From Candidatus Parvarchaeota archaeon (lineage in GTDB: Archaea; Nanobdellota; Nanobdellia; Parvarchaeales; Parvarchaeaceae), in contig JAGDXU010000022.1 of the NCBI GenBank assembly GCA_023269965.1, forward strand, positions 1 through 37,837: a stretch of DNA of 37,837 bases, read 5' to 3'. Positions 1 to 8,268 of this stretch are shown one piece after another; position 1 is the first letter of the stretch, and each line of letters starts with the position of its first letter. The notes beneath the pieces were generated by a model, which saw nothing but the letters and a program-made list of their open reading frames with translations, was not told the DNA's origin and did no database searches. The translations under genes were made by a program, and so were the position numbers.

Positions 1-15
1 AATTTAAAAATAAAG

Positions 16-25
16 TTATAAATAT
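16..25 (+). promoter_or_regulatory. TATA box of the exosome/proteasome operon
   Basis: The element TTATAAATAT is centred about 27 bp before the first ATG at 47. That is the usual archaeal spacing for a leaderless or nearly leaderless transcript. No Shine-Dalgarno sequence precedes the ATG, which fits. It is probably the promoter of the whole plus-strand cluster, because later genes in the cluster are nearly contiguous. Confidence 0.6.
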
Positions 26-46
26 CTAACTATCCTTATTTCATAG

Positions 47-244
47 ATGAAAAGGCATAATTTTGAAAAGATTGTTGAAAGATCGATGATAGGTTTCGCA
101 TTCTTCTTGGGCTTCGTCTCAGTCTTCTACAGCTGGATAGACAGCGAGTTGGGGATAAATGTAAGCCCATACATATTGACGGTGATAGGCATAGCCATCG
201 CAGTTTTCATCGTTTATCTGATGTACAGATTCGACAGGGAATAG
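47..244 (+). CDS. Small two-helix membrane protein, function unknown
   Basis: This 65-residue protein has a short basic N-terminus (MKRHNFEK), then two hydrophobic stretches at about residues 14-30 and 42-60, separated by a short polar loop containing DSELG. It ends in a charged tail (YRFDRE). No family is recognised. It is the first gene of the RNase P/proteasome/exosome cluster: the ATG lies 27 bp after a good TATA box, and the Pop5 gene begins 5 bp after its stop, so the two are almost certainly co-transcribed. Typical first genes in this archaeal superoperon are rpl15e or Rpp30, so this one is out of the ordinary. Whether it works with RNase P or the proteasome cannot be told from sequence. 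Confidence 0.7.
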   Translation: MKRHNFEKIVERSMIGFAFFLGFVSVFYSWIDSELGINVSPYILTVIGIAIAVFIVYLMYRFDRE

Positions 245-249
245 AAAAA

Positions 250-582
250 ATGATGAGGTATAAGAAGAGGTACATACTGGTGAGGGTTTCCGCCGTTGAA
301 AACATTGAGAAATTCAGAGACCTTGTATACTCAACGGTAAATAAGTTCGAGCCGACTTTAGCTATAAGGTCAAGTCTCAAGGTCATCGATGATGTCTATT
401 TAAAGGAAAAAGATGGATTATTAGGTGTTATAAGGGTGAGCAATAAATATAAATACCAAGTTATATTTACATTATCATTAATGGAAAGAGATTTTCCATT
501 CAACCTTATAACACTGAGCAACAGTGGAAGTCTGAAGAGATTAAAGGGGAGGTTAAAAGACTATGGAACAATTACAGAGTGA
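250..582 (+). CDS. rnp2: RNase P protein component 2 (Pop5)
   Basis: This 110-residue protein fits the archaeal Pop5/Rpp14 family, a protein subunit of RNase P that pairs with Rpp30 and stimulates the catalytic RNA during tRNA 5' maturation. Family signs are the opening RYKKRYILVRV strand, the central GVIRVSN strand, and a C-terminal segment resembling the family end (LSNSGSLKRLKGR). Length matches archaeal Pop5. The position directly before psmA is the conserved archaeal arrangement. Two adjacent ATGs (250 and 253) are possible starts. Its 3' end overlaps psmA by 20 nt. The catalytic RNA partner is encoded in this same window (9058-9335, minus); the usual neighbour Rpp30 is not in the window. 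Confidence 0.8.
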   Translation: MMRYKKRYILVRVSAVENIEKFRDLVYSTVNKFEPTLAIRSSLKVIDDVYLKEKDGLLGVIRVSNKYKYQVIFTLSLMERDFPFNLITLSNSGSLKRLKGRLKDYGTITE

Positions 583-1273
583 TATGATGGGTTACGACCG
601 CGCTATAACGCTTTTCAGCCCAGATGGAAGGCTTTTGCAGGTGGAATACGCAAGAAAGACAGTTTCACAGGGTTCCGCAGCGATAGGTTTAGTCGGGAAG
701 AACTCCGTTGTTTTGGCGGCGGATAAAAGACTGCCAGAGACAGAAAAGCTGATAGTTCCGGACAGTGTAGAGAAGATATTCAAGATCAACAACTACATAG
801 CTGCAGCCATGTCAGGGATGATAGCTGACGGGAGGGTACTTATAGAGAAATCTCAGCTTGAAGCCCAGCAGCACATGATAACTTACAATGAGCCTGCGGA
901 TATCCTATTGCTTATAAAATCAATAAGCACAGAGATGCAGGCATTCACCCAGTACGGGGGAGCAAGGCCGTATGGCGTGAGCATTCTGTACGGTGGTTTT
1001 AAGGCGGACAAGCCGGTCCTTTACATGCTCGAGCCGAGCGGGATATTCTTCCAGTACAATGCGGTGGCGATAGGCGAGAACTCAAGCGAAATAAACAAGT
1101 ACCTGGAAAGCAATTACCAGCCGAACTCTGACAAAGACACGCTGATAAAGCTGGCAATAAAAGCGTTCAAGGCAAGCGGCATAAAGCTGAGTCCTAGTAG
1201 GTTCGACATCGTAGTCGTCGACAAGAGCGGTTTCAATAGGATGAGCCTTAAGGAGATTGAATCATACTTATAA
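563..1273 (+). CDS. psmA: 20S proteasome alpha subunit
   Basis: PsmA forms the outer heptameric rings of the 20S proteasome, gating entry of unfolded proteins to the beta-ring protease chamber in the cytoplasm. The alpha-type N-terminus is clear: YDRAITLFSPDGRLLQVEYA at about residues 11-30, the gate and H0 helix region absent from beta subunits. The 236-residue length is normal. The chosen ATG (563) lies inside the Pop5 end and has GGGGAGG about 11 nt upstream; ATGs at 584 and 587 are alternatives but would trim the gate peptide. SBDS follows 26 bp downstream. This Pop5-PsmA-SBDS-exosome order is a well-known archaeal superoperon. The beta subunit is not in the window. Confidence 0.97.
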   Translation: MEQLQSDMMGYDRAITLFSPDGRLLQVEYARKTVSQGSAAIGLVGKNSVVLAADKRLPETEKLIVPDSVEKIFKINNYIAAAMSGMIADGRVLIEKSQLEAQQHMITYNEPADILLLIKSISTEMQAFTQYGGARPYGVSILYGGFKADKPVLYMLEPSGIFFQYNAVAIGENSSEINKYLESNYQPNSDKDTLIKLAIKAFKASGIKLSPSRFDIVVVDKSGFNRMSLKEIESYL

Positions 1274-1299
1274 GATTATAGTGTAAGAATTTTGGGTTT

Positions 1300-1983
1300 A
1301 TGGCGGAAGACAAGGTTATAGCTAGATTGCAGGTAAAGGACAAGAGATTTGAGGTTTGGGTCGACTGTGAGAAGGCCATGGACATAAAGAATGGCAAATC
1401 AAATGACATAGAAAGTGCTTTGCTAGTCGACAAAGTTTTCAAGGATGCAAAGAAAGGAGAAGTTGCCGGTAACCTCAAGGATCATCTTAAGACAGATGAT
1501 GTATACCAAGCTGCTTTGAAAATAATAAAAGAGGGAGAAGTTCAGGTTAGCGCTGCTTATAGGGAAAAGCAGCTAAATACCTTGAAGAACAGGGTCATAG
1601 ATGAAATTGTCTCCACAGCAATAGATGCCACTAATAATCTACCTATCCCCAGAAAGAGGATAGAACTTGCCTTGGAGCAGGTGCACTACAATTTCGACCT
1701 TAAGAAGCCTGAGAAGATGCAGGCTGAAGAGCTTATGGAAAAATTAAAGCCGATCCTTCCGCTGAAGGTGGGAGAATTCTCTTACATGGCAGAGGCAGAC
1801 CCACAGTACTCTAGTGCGGTTTTAAGCACGATAAAGAGGTTCGGGAAGGTAAAAGCCAGCAATTTGGAAGGGGAAAGGATAAAGGTGGAATTTTCAGTGA
1901 GTCCAAAGGACAGGGACTTGCTGATAAGCAAACTGAAAGAGTTGACGCATGGAACGATAAGCCTCGTGTCAACGAAGGAGTGA
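1300..1983 (+). CDS. Ribosome maturation protein SBDS homologue
   Basis: This 227-residue protein is the archaeal orthologue of SBDS/Sdo1, which in eukaryotes acts with EFL1 to release the anti-association factor eIF6 from the large ribosomal subunit. Three domains are expected. The N-terminal FYSH domain includes VWVDCEKAMDIKNG and the segment around EVAGNLKDHL. The central helical domain contains the near-invariant PIPRKRIELAL motif at about residues 118-128. The C-terminal ferredoxin-like domain ends in KELTHGTISLVSTKE. It lies between psmA and rrp4, as in most archaea, and its stop is 2 nt before the rrp4 ATG. No strong Shine-Dalgarno precedes its own ATG. Confidence 0.95.
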   Translation: MAEDKVIARLQVKDKRFEVWVDCEKAMDIKNGKSNDIESALLVDKVFKDAKKGEVAGNLKDHLKTDDVYQAALKIIKEGEVQVSAAYREKQLNTLKNRVIDEIVSTAIDATNNLPIPRKRIELALEQVHYNFDLKKPEKMQAEELMEKLKPILPLKVGEFSYMAEADPQYSSAVLSTIKRFGKVKASNLEGERIKVEFSVSPKDRDLLISKLKELTHGTISLVSTKE

Positions 1984-1985
1984 AT

Positions 1986-2672
1986 ATGTTATTCGTAAAG
2001 AACTATGATATTGTTACGCCAGGTGAGATGCTGGCGGATGAGGGCGTCGGAGGAAGCGGCACCTACACTGAAGGAAAGAAGATCTTTTCAAAGTACCTTG
2101 GTACGGTGATGCTCAATAAGGATTGGATAAATGTCAGCCAGCTTAACGGTGCGTACATACCGAAAGAGGGGGATGAAGTTATAGGCAAGATCGCCGCAGT
2201 GGAGGGCACTTACTGGGCAGTAGACATAGACACGTCCCATTACTGCAGGCTTGATGCGAGGGAAGCTAACACAGGATACAGGGTAGAGGACCTGTCCGAA
2301 CTCATGGATGTGGGCGATGTAGTCTACGCAAAGATAATAAGAGTTGGGAAAGACCTCTCATCTAGTTTAGGCTTAAGAGGCGGAAGATATGGCAAGCTGC
2401 CTGCGAGCATGCTGATAAAGTTCAATCCAATGAAGATATCAAGGATAATTGGAAAGGAAGGGTCGATGATAAATCTACTGAGAGAGCGTTCGAAATGCGA
2501 CATCTTGCTCGGAAAGAACGGAGTTGCTTGGGTAAGCGGCGATAAGATTGGGATGGAAGCAGTACTGGCTGCGATAAATGTGATAAATGAGGATTCTTAT
2601 ACAGGGGATATATCTGCCAAAGTCAGAGACATCCTAGAGAGATACTCATCTCAAAAGAATGGTGTGGAATAG
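1986..2672 (+). CDS. rrp4: Exosome cap subunit Rrp4
   Basis: Rrp4 is an RNA-binding cap protein of the archaeal exosome; three copies sit on the Rrp41/Rrp42 ring and guide RNA into the pore. The order is visible: an N-terminal domain with VTPGEMLADEG, an S1 domain (residues about 60-130, GDEVIGKIAAVEGTYWAVDI), and a KH domain with the loop SRIIGKEGSMINLL at about 155-168. The S1 plus KH architecture distinguishes Rrp4 from Csl4, which has S1 plus zinc ribbon. Start choice: the ATG at 1986 has GGAG 5 nt upstream, embedded in the SBDS stop region; an in-frame GTG at 1980 is possible but less likely. rrp41 follows after 8 nt. Confidence 0.93.
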   Translation: MLFVKNYDIVTPGEMLADEGVGGSGTYTEGKKIFSKYLGTVMLNKDWINVSQLNGAYIPKEGDEVIGKIAAVEGTYWAVDIDTSHYCRLDAREANTGYRVEDLSELMDVGDVVYAKIIRVGKDLSSSLGLRGGRYGKLPASMLIKFNPMKISRIIGKEGSMINLLRERSKCDILLGKNGVAWVSGDKIGMEAVLAAINVINEDSYTGDISAKVRDILERYSSQKNGVE

Positions 2673-2680
2673 GAGGAAAC

Positions 2681-3385
2681 ATGTACGAAGAAAGGTTTGA
2701 TAAGAGACAATTTGATGAATTGAGGCCGATAGAGCTGGAGACAGGTATCGTGCCAAATGCAAATGGAAGCGCTAGGTTCAAGATAGGTGGAACAGAAGCC
2801 ATAGCTGCAGTTTATGGCCCGGCTGAAGTCAAGCCAAAGCACCTTGAAAAATCTGATCAGGGCATAATAGTTTGCAAGTATGATATGATGCCTTTCTCTG
2901 TGCCAGATAGGGCTAAGCCTGGCATTGACAGGAGAGACATGGAGATATCATTGGTTATATCGAATGCGTTAAGCAGAGCGATAATGTTGGATGAGTTTCC
3001 CAGCTCTATGATCAGTGTCTATGTGTATATAACCCAGGCGGATGCAGGAACAAGATGCGCCAGCTTGACCGCGGCATCCATGGCATGCGCTGATGCGGGC
3101 CTTCCAATGAGAGATTTGATCGCTGCTGTTGCAGTGGGTAAGATCGGTGATTCGATCGTTGCTGATTTAAGTAAGGCAGAAGAGGACTATGAGGGTGGGG
3201 CTACTGATATACCGATAGCTTTTCTCCCTTCAAAAGATGAGATAGTCCTACTTCAGCTTGATGGTGAGATAAGCAAAGACGACCTGAAGAAAGCTATAGA
3301 ACTTGGAAGGAAGGAAGCGAGTAAAATTTATGAGCTTGAAAAGGCCGCTCTTAAGAGGAGGTTTATGTATGAAAGTAAAGATTAG
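2681..3385 (+). CDS. rrp41: Exosome catalytic ring subunit Rrp41
   Basis: Rrp41 is the RNase PH-fold subunit that carries the phosphorolytic active site of the archaeal exosome, degrading or tailing RNA from the 3' end. The opening FDELRPIELETGIVPNANGS and the AAVYGPAEV strand match the Rrp41 type. The C-terminal half has VADLSKAEEDYEGGATDIPIA (split around residue 170), which carries the conserved acidic cluster used for catalysis. Length (234) is slightly short of the usual 245-250. A strong AGGAGG lies 6 nt before the ATG. The last 17 nt overlap the next gene, FAU-1, rather than meeting rrp42 directly as in most archaea. Confidence 0.95.
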   Translation: MYEERFDKRQFDELRPIELETGIVPNANGSARFKIGGTEAIAAVYGPAEVKPKHLEKSDQGIIVCKYDMMPFSVPDRAKPGIDRRDMEISLVISNALSRAIMLDEFPSSMISVYVYITQADAGTRCASLTAASMACADAGLPMRDLIAAVAVGKIGDSIVADLSKAEEDYEGGATDIPIAFLPSKDEIVLLQLDGEISKDDLKKAIELGRKEASKIYELEKAALKRRFMYESKD

Positions 3386-4682
3386 GGGAATATATTCTAC
3401 AGCAATAACCAAGCTGTTAATTGATGAGGGAGTTGAAGTGACTCAGGCAAATGACGCAATAAAGGATCTTTTCAAAATCCAAAGCGAGGATAGGCCGACA
3501 GTGGTTATCGAGGACCTTGAAACAAAAGCAGGTGTCTATGTTTATGGGAATGACAGTGACAAGGTCATTAATATACTTAAGAAAATATGCAAGTCTAGCT
3601 TTTTCTATGAGGAGGATATAGGGAAGATATACTGTGGTGTGATAGATAGCACAGATCAAAGGTCAAAGTCGATAATAGTCTCCCTTGGCGGCGACGAAAA
3701 GGGATTATTGGACATGAAGAACTTTTGGGGCTATGTGAAGCAGGGCTCAAAGATCCTTGTGCAGTCAAAGGGCAGCTATGACGGTAAAGCGATGCTATCA
3801 ACTCAGATAAGGCTATTCGGTGATGATCTTATAATAATCAAAAATGGGTTCACCAAGATGAGTAGGGGGATAAGGTCTAAGGAGGGGAAGGATAAGCTGT
3901 ACGACATAGCGAAGAATCTAGACTTGAAGGACTGGGGGATACTCTGGACCCAAAGCGCAGAGGATAAGGACGAATCCATTTTGAGGGCAGAGCTGGAGGA
4001 CCTCATAAAGCAGGAGAAGGAGATATCCAAGAAATTTGAGGAAGCAGATAAGCCTGGGTTGCTGTACAGTGGCGTAAAGAAGTACTTCGTTCTCATCAGC
4101 AAAGAAGACAAATACGAGCTGGATAAGATAAGAGGGAAAGCGATGCCTACGATAACCGGACATCACTCGCTTAAGTCAGCAGGTTACACAATACTGACTG
4201 ATTTTGCAGAGGAGATATTAAAGGACGTTGACGAGAAGCACATTACTGAAAGCATAAACAAAACACTGAGTAGATACGGACCGGTCGACAAGAAGCTCTA
4301 TAAGATAATTGTGACTAGGCCCAATGGAACTTCCTACAGGATAGAGGGGATATCCACAGACATCTCGGGAGAAAACGAGATCAAGAAAATGAAGGTTTTG
4401 GTAAGAGGAAACTGGGGGAGTAGAGAATATGAGTTGGACTCGGATAATGGTGTCTTGACCGTGAGGAGCCAGGAAAGCGAAGAGAGGATACTTACCTTAG
4501 GAATTGAAATATTCCCCAAGTTTGCAAAGGTAACAGACATCAACATGCATGTCAAGATAAGGGGACAGGCAGTGGAATCCGCAGACAATGAAGCCATCGC
4601 AAGGATGGTGAAAAAAGAGGAGATAACTCAGGAGCTGGCCAAGAAGCTTGAAGAGCAATTCTCCGCCATGGAGAAAATATGA
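3369..4682 (+). CDS. Probable ribonuclease FAU-1 (AU-rich RNA-binding, DUF402 C-terminus)
   Basis: This 437-residue protein resembles archaeal FAU-1, an RNA-binding protein with an RNase E/G-like N-terminal region and a C-terminal DUF402 domain, studied in Pyrococcus as a ribonuclease involved in rRNA processing. Diagnostic features are the start MKVKIRGIYSTAITKLL and the motif TGHHSLKSAG, with Gly264-His265-His266 typical of the FAU-1 middle region. DUF402 follows with RPNGTSYRIEGI and later strands. The start at 3369 is favoured because AGGAGG (3356-3361) is 7 nt upstream; the longer frame opening at 3303 would overlap rrp41 by more and adds unrelated residues. It ends in an ATGA overlap with rrp42, so translation is likely coupled to both ring subunits. 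Confidence 0.82.
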   Translation: MKVKIRGIYSTAITKLLIDEGVEVTQANDAIKDLFKIQSEDRPTVVIEDLETKAGVYVYGNDSDKVINILKKICKSSFFYEEDIGKIYCGVIDSTDQRSKSIIVSLGGDEKGLLDMKNFWGYVKQGSKILVQSKGSYDGKAMLSTQIRLFGDDLIIIKNGFTKMSRGIRSKEGKDKLYDIAKNLDLKDWGILWTQSAEDKDESILRAELEDLIKQEKEISKKFEEADKPGLLYSGVKKYFVLISKEDKYELDKIRGKAMPTITGHHSLKSAGYTILTDFAEEILKDVDEKHITESINKTLSRYGPVDKKLYKIIVTRPNGTSYRIEGISTDISGENEIKKMKVLVRGNWGSREYELDSDNGVLTVRSQESEERILTLGIEIFPKFAKVTDINMHVKIRGQAVESADNEAIARMVKKEEITQELAKKLEEQFSAMEKI

Positions 4683-5440
4683 GCGTAGAAAATTATTCAT
4701 ATCTGAAAGAGTTAGCGAAAAGCGGTTTAAGATCAGATCAGAGAAAGCCATTTCAAAGGAGGAACCTTGTAATAAAGACAAAGGTCTCAAATCATGCAGA
4801 TGGCTCGGCCTACGTTGAATTGGGGGAGACCAAGGTCATAGCCGGTGTTAAAGTGCTTCCGGGGGAGCCATACCCTGATAGGCCTGATGAAGGGTCTTTA
4901 AATGTGAATTTTGAAGCTTCGGAACTTGCTGCGAATTACCCAGGTGACAGACTTATATACTCAGTGGAAGTCGGTAGAGTCACTGACAGAGCGATAAGGG
5001 AATCGAAGATGATAGACATGAAGCAGCTGTGTGTAACATCAGGGTCGAAGGTCCTCTTTGTGTTTATAGATATATACGCTATCAACAACGATGGCAATCT
5101 TTTGGATGCCTCAAACGTTGCGGCTTTGGCTGCGTTGTTGGACGCGGAGTACAATGTTGAGGGAAAAGAGGGGAAGATAAGACTGCCCATAGACATCGAC
5201 AAGATACCAATCAGCAGCACATTCGTAAAGATAGGAGACGCCATATTTGTAGACGGAAATTCGTTGGAAGAGAGCGTGGCAGACGCAAGGCTTACGATAG
5301 GCGTGGGCAAAGAGATAAACTCCATGCAGAAGGGCGGTGTCGGTTATTTCAAACAGGAAGAGATAGAGGCATGCGTAGATGAAGCTTTTAAGTACAAAGA
5401 CGAAATGAAAAATATATTAATCGAAAAGGTTAAGCGGTGA
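4679..5440 (+). CDS. rrp42: Exosome ring subunit Rrp42
   Basis: Rrp42 is the non-catalytic RNase PH-like partner of Rrp41; three Rrp41/Rrp42 pairs form the exosome ring. The 253-residue protein has the Rrp42 hallmarks: an N-terminal extension, then [15 protein letters not shown], the segment [20 protein letters not shown], and [12 protein letters not shown] around residues 98-109. It lacks the catalytic acidic cluster of Rrp41, having instead [14 protein letters not shown] residues in the matching region (here [14 protein letters not shown]). Its ATG overlaps the FAU-1 stop by 4 nt (ATGA). rpoK begins 2 nt after its stop. Confidence 0.95.
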   Translation: MSVENYSYLKELAKSGLRSDQRKPFQRRNLVIKTKVSNHADGSAYVELGETKVIAGVKVLPGEPYPDRPDEGSLNVNFEASELAANYPGDRLIYSVEVGRVTDRAIRESKMIDMKQLCVTSGSKVLFVFIDIYAINNDGNLLDASNVAALAALLDAEYNVEGKEGKIRLPIDIDKIPISSTFVKIGDAIFVDGNSLEESVADARLTIGVGKEINSMQKGGVGYFKQEEIEACVDEAFKYKDEMKNILIEKVKR

Positions 5441-5442
5441 TT

Positions 5443-5622
5443 ATGGATAAGTATACAAAGTTTGAGAAGACCAGGATAGTCGGTGCGAGAGCGCTTCAGC
5501 TGTCATTTGGTGCGCCTTCGCTTGTGAAAGTCAACAAGTCAACGGACACCTACCTGCAAATAGCTCTAAGGGAGTTTGAGAAGGGGGTTCTTCCGATAAC
5601 AGTGAAGAGAGAAAATCAGTAG
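5443..5622 (+). CDS. rpoK: RNA polymerase subunit K (Rpb6/omega-like)
   Basis: RpoK is a small RNAP assembly subunit equivalent to eukaryotic Rpb6 and bacterial omega, clamping the C-terminal part of the largest subunit. The 59-residue protein shows the family signature: [20 protein letters not shown] near the start and [15 protein letters not shown] at the end. The ATG at 5443 follows the Rrp42 stop by 2 nt; a GTG at 5437 that overlaps the stop is an alternative that adds only two residues. In many archaea rpoK sits with L18e-L13-S9-RpoN, so the place at the end of the exosome cluster is unusual. Its last 7 bp overlap the convergent rfcL stop. Confidence 0.93.
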   Translation: MDKYTKFEKTRIVGARALQLSFGAPSLVKVNKSTDTYLQIALREFEKGVLPITVKRENQ

Positions 5623-6584
5623 TAAAGGCCCCATTTTGGCCCTGAATAATCCACCCTCACTGGCATTTTGCTGGACAATGAACCTATCATATTGAAGAGC
5701 AGGAACCTGATATATTTCAGGAAGACCCAATTTTGCGCCTTTATTTTGTTCAATAACAGGTCTGAGAAAGAGAGATACTCAAAGGCATTGTATAGACTGT
5801 ATCCTTCAAACACCATCGGGAGCTTCTCAGCCAACCATATCTCGAACACCTTCACCTCCTGTTGAGATGAAAGATAAGTATCTACATTGGACACATCTCC
5901 CGAAAAAATTGCGTTTAATCTCGCAAATATGTTTGAATCTGGGTTCCTATGGACTGGTATCACCCCACCGGTTATGTAGTAAAACTGCAGGTCGGTTACT
6001 GCGCTCATTATATTGCCGTCAGAATTCGCAGCTATCTCCGCAAGTTTCGCTCCGCTTATGTTTATAGAGTTCATCATCGCAACCTTGCGTAAATATAACT
6101 CCACATTTTTTTCGTTTATCTTGTAAAAGTTTATTATGACGTAATCTGACACAAACTGCCTGTTGTCAGCCTTGAATATGTCGCTGCCGTGCGATTCGAA
6201 TATTATCAATGTATCGCTCAGGTCCTTTATTTTTTTCAATATCGAGGGGTTCACTTTGATCAGCTTTTCTATGTCTGTTATGTAGAGGACTTTCTTCCTC
6301 TGCGAGAATATGCTTGTGGACATTGCCTCCTGAGTGATGTAGGAGTAGAACAGCTTGGAAGTGTCATCCTCTTCGCCATACTCTAAGGTGTAGAGGTTTA
6401 TCTCCTTGAAGTCTAATTTTGCGTCATTTGCAAAAGCCTTGGCTAGAAAAGTTTTTCCAGTTCCATATGCACCGTTGAATATGAACCTTTTTTTGCCCTT
6501 CTCAATTGCAGAGAGGAATTGGTTCTTTATCCTACCGTAGCCGTTCTCTATAAAATTGGATATCGTTTCCTTTGGGAGCTGCAT
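5616..6584 (-). CDS. rfcL: Replication factor C large subunit, shortened and divergent
   Basis: RFC loads the PCNA sliding clamp; one large and four small subunits form the archaeal complex. This 322-residue AAA+ protein follows rfcS by 1 nt. The P-loop is GAYGTGKT at residues 38-45. The Walker B region reads YITDIEKL (101-108), with Ile where the DE catalytic Glu is expected. The usual N-terminal W-EKYRP motif of both RFC types is absent, since the protein begins [11 protein letters not shown] and the frame upstream lies inside rfcS. There is no recognisable PCNA-binding motif at the C-terminus (ends KWGLYY). Archaeal RfcL is normally about 400-500 residues. The call rests on the P-loop, length order and neighbour; it may be a degenerate loader subunit with reduced ATPase. 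Confidence 0.68.
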   Translation of the reverse strand: MQLPKETISNFIENGYGRIKNQFLSAIEKGKKRFIFNGAYGTGKTFLAKAFANDAKLDFKEINLYTLEYGEEDDTSKLFYSYITQEAMSTSIFSQRKKVLYITDIEKLIKVNPSILKKIKDLSDTLIIFESHGSDIFKADNRQFVSDYVIINFYKINEKNVELYLRKVAMMNSINISGAKLAEIAANSDGNIMSAVTDLQFYYITGGVIPVHRNPDSNIFARLNAIFSGDVSNVDTYLSSQQEVKVFEIWLAEKLPMVFEGYSLYNAFEYLSFSDLLLNKIKAQNWVFLKYIRFLLFNMIGSLSSKMPVRVDYSGPKWGLYY

Positions 6585-6585
6585 A

Positions 6586-7533
6586 TCATCTCTTAAGGGA
6601 AGATAGGAAGGCAAAGAATGACTGTAGCTGTATGAATGGCGTTGCCCCTTCAACTATCCTGTATTCAGCTTCAGCTAGCTTCTCAATGATATACCCTTTC
6701 ATCTTTTCATCCACTTTTATGTCTGAGGATGTTATCAGTTCGAATGTCTCTGAGATTATCTCCTTCGGCCCAACCCCTTCATCTATAAATGAGGATATTA
6801 TCGCCTTTGCCTCCAGATATTTGCCTGACAATGCAAGCTCTATTGCTTTTTTAAGTCGCTCTAAATTGACGGTTCCGCTGCTCTTATAAACAACTTCCGC
6901 CTCTATCTTCTTCGAAACCGTGGACAGAGACTGCATTAGATTGGTCAAAGCGCGTAGGTCCCCCTTAGAGACGAAAAAGAGCGCTTTCTTTGCGTCGTCA
7001 TCTACTTCTAGTCCTTCCTGCCTTGAGATCTTGTCTATAAATTCGTAGACATCCTCCTCTGAAAGAGACTTGAATCTGAATATTGCGCATCTTGATTGTA
7101 TAGGCTCTATTATATTGTTCTGATAGTTTACACTGAATATGAATCGACAAGTTCCACTGTATTCCTCCATCATCCTTCTAAGTGCCTGCTGTGCTTCCTG
7201 CGTCAGGGAGTCGGCCTCGTCGAAAAGTATCATCTTAAATGGTGCGTCTATTGGCTTTGATCTCGCAAATTCTTTGACTTTTCCCTGAATCACACTGAGC
7301 TTTCTATCGTCTGAGGCATTGAGCTCTATAAAGTTGTGAGACCACTGGTCTCCGAATATGGTCTTGGCTAGCACTATCGCGGACGTTGTTTTACCTACTC
7401 CAGGCGGGCCTGACAATATCATATGCTGCACTTCACCGGCCTTCGCCATTGCTTTTAACTTCTCTATCGTGTCCCTTTGCCCAAGAATGTCATCAAATGC
7501 GTTTGGTCTGTATTTCTCTATCCATAGATCCAT
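6586..7533 (-). CDS. rfcS: Replication factor C small subunit
   Basis: RfcS supplies the four ATP-hydrolysing arms of the clamp loader. All the family motifs are intact in 315 residues: WIEKYRP (4-10), the P-loop GPPGVGKT (42-49), Walker B FDEAD (104-108), and the SRC arginine-finger motif at 147-149 (QSRCAIFRF). The C-terminal collar domain is of normal length. GGAG lies about 10 nt before the ATG. The gene is 25 bp downstream of the KaiC-like gene and is directly followed by the divergent rfcL, so the four minus-strand genes 8991-5616 probably form one operon. Confidence 0.96.
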   Translation of the reverse strand: MDLWIEKYRPNAFDDILGQRDTIEKLKAMAKAGEVQHMILSGPPGVGKTTSAIVLAKTIFGDQWSHNFIELNASDDRKLSVIQGKVKEFARSKPIDAPFKMILFDEADSLTQEAQQALRRMMEEYSGTCRFIFSVNYQNNIIEPIQSRCAIFRFKSLSEEDVYEFIDKISRQEGLEVDDDAKKALFFVSKGDLRALTNLMQSLSTVSKKIEAEVVYKSSGTVNLERLKKAIELALSGKYLEAKAIISSFIDEGVGPKEIISETFELITSSDIKVDEKMKGYIIEKLAEAEYRIVEGATPFIQLQSFFAFLSSLKR

Positions 7534-7558
7534 AATTTTAAACTCCCTACAGTTTTAT

Positions 7559-8266
7559 TTATCTATTTTCAACGTCTGTGAACAGCTCAGCATTTGGATA
7601 CACAATCAATCCTTTACCGTTCACTATCTCCATCGGGCAGAATTTTGTAAGATGGTCTGTTCCTCTCATCTTTACAACCCTCAGCGCTCTTATGAATGTG
7701 TCCTGTCTCTCGATAAGGTACAAGGCTATAACCGCATCAGCTGCAAATTCTTCGACTCCGAATGAAGAGAGTTTGTTCTCCCCGTATGGTATTTCGCCTA
7801 TAAGGAAGCCAGCACATTTGTGCATCCTTAGGATTGAGGAGATCTCCATTATTCCCTTCCTTATTGACATTATATCTGGAAAGAACATCTGCAGGTAGGT
7901 TATGGAGTCTATCGCCACCCTAGTTGCATTTATAGATTCTATCTCGGTCGTTATGGTCTGTTTGAGGGCATCATAGTCTATGAGAGGCACATCCACAATT
8001 CTCAGTGAACCAGCTTTTATCAAGTCGCGTATGCCAGGATCGAACGCAGAGAAGGTTTTTATGATTGACTCTGCGCTCTCTTCAAGCGTAAAGTACACGC
8101 CGTTCTCCCCATGCCTCGCCCCGTAGGCAAGAAACTGCAGTGAAAATGTTGTCTTTCCAGCACCCGGCGTGCCAGTCACAAGCGTTATATCCTCCCTCGG
8201 TATACCACCTTTCGTGACCTCATCAAATCCTTCTATACCAGACACTACTCTATCAGATGATTCCAT
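7559..8266 (-). CDS. KaiC-like RecA-fold ATPase, single domain
   Basis: This 235-residue protein has one KaiC/RadA-type ATPase domain. It opens with RVVSGIEGFDEVTKGGIPRE, the entry typical of the archaeal KaiC family. The P-loop is GTPGAGKTT (32-40), the Glu pair EE (62-63) in YFTLEESAE is the expected catalytic position, and Walker B is VAIDS (D120). The C-terminal part VVKMRGTDH is the family beta-strand with a basic residue near the neighbouring nucleotide site. Such proteins are signal-transduction or archaellum-associated ATPases (ArlH-like) in archaea, often of unknown role; this one is not near archaellum genes. GGTGA of the previous stop region acts as its Shine-Dalgarno. It pairs with the upstream winged-helix gene (3-bp spacing). 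Confidence 0.88.
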   Translation of the reverse strand: MESSDRVVSGIEGFDEVTKGGIPREDITLVTGTPGAGKTTFSLQFLAYGARHGENGVYFTLEESAESIIKTFSAFDPGIRDLIKAGSLRIVDVPLIDYDALKQTITTEIESINATRVAIDSITYLQMFFPDIMSIRKGIMEISSILRMHKCAGFLIGEIPYGENKLSSFGVEEFAADAVIALYLIERQDTFIRALRVVKMRGTDHLTKFCPMEIVNGKGLIVYPNAELFTDVENR

Positions 8267-8268
8267 AT

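Noticed and set aside
3303..3368. Longer FAU-1 start upstream
   Set aside because: The extra 22 residues overlap rrp41 in another frame, and the AGGAGG at 3356-3361 is placed for the ATG at 3369, where the family N-terminus begins.
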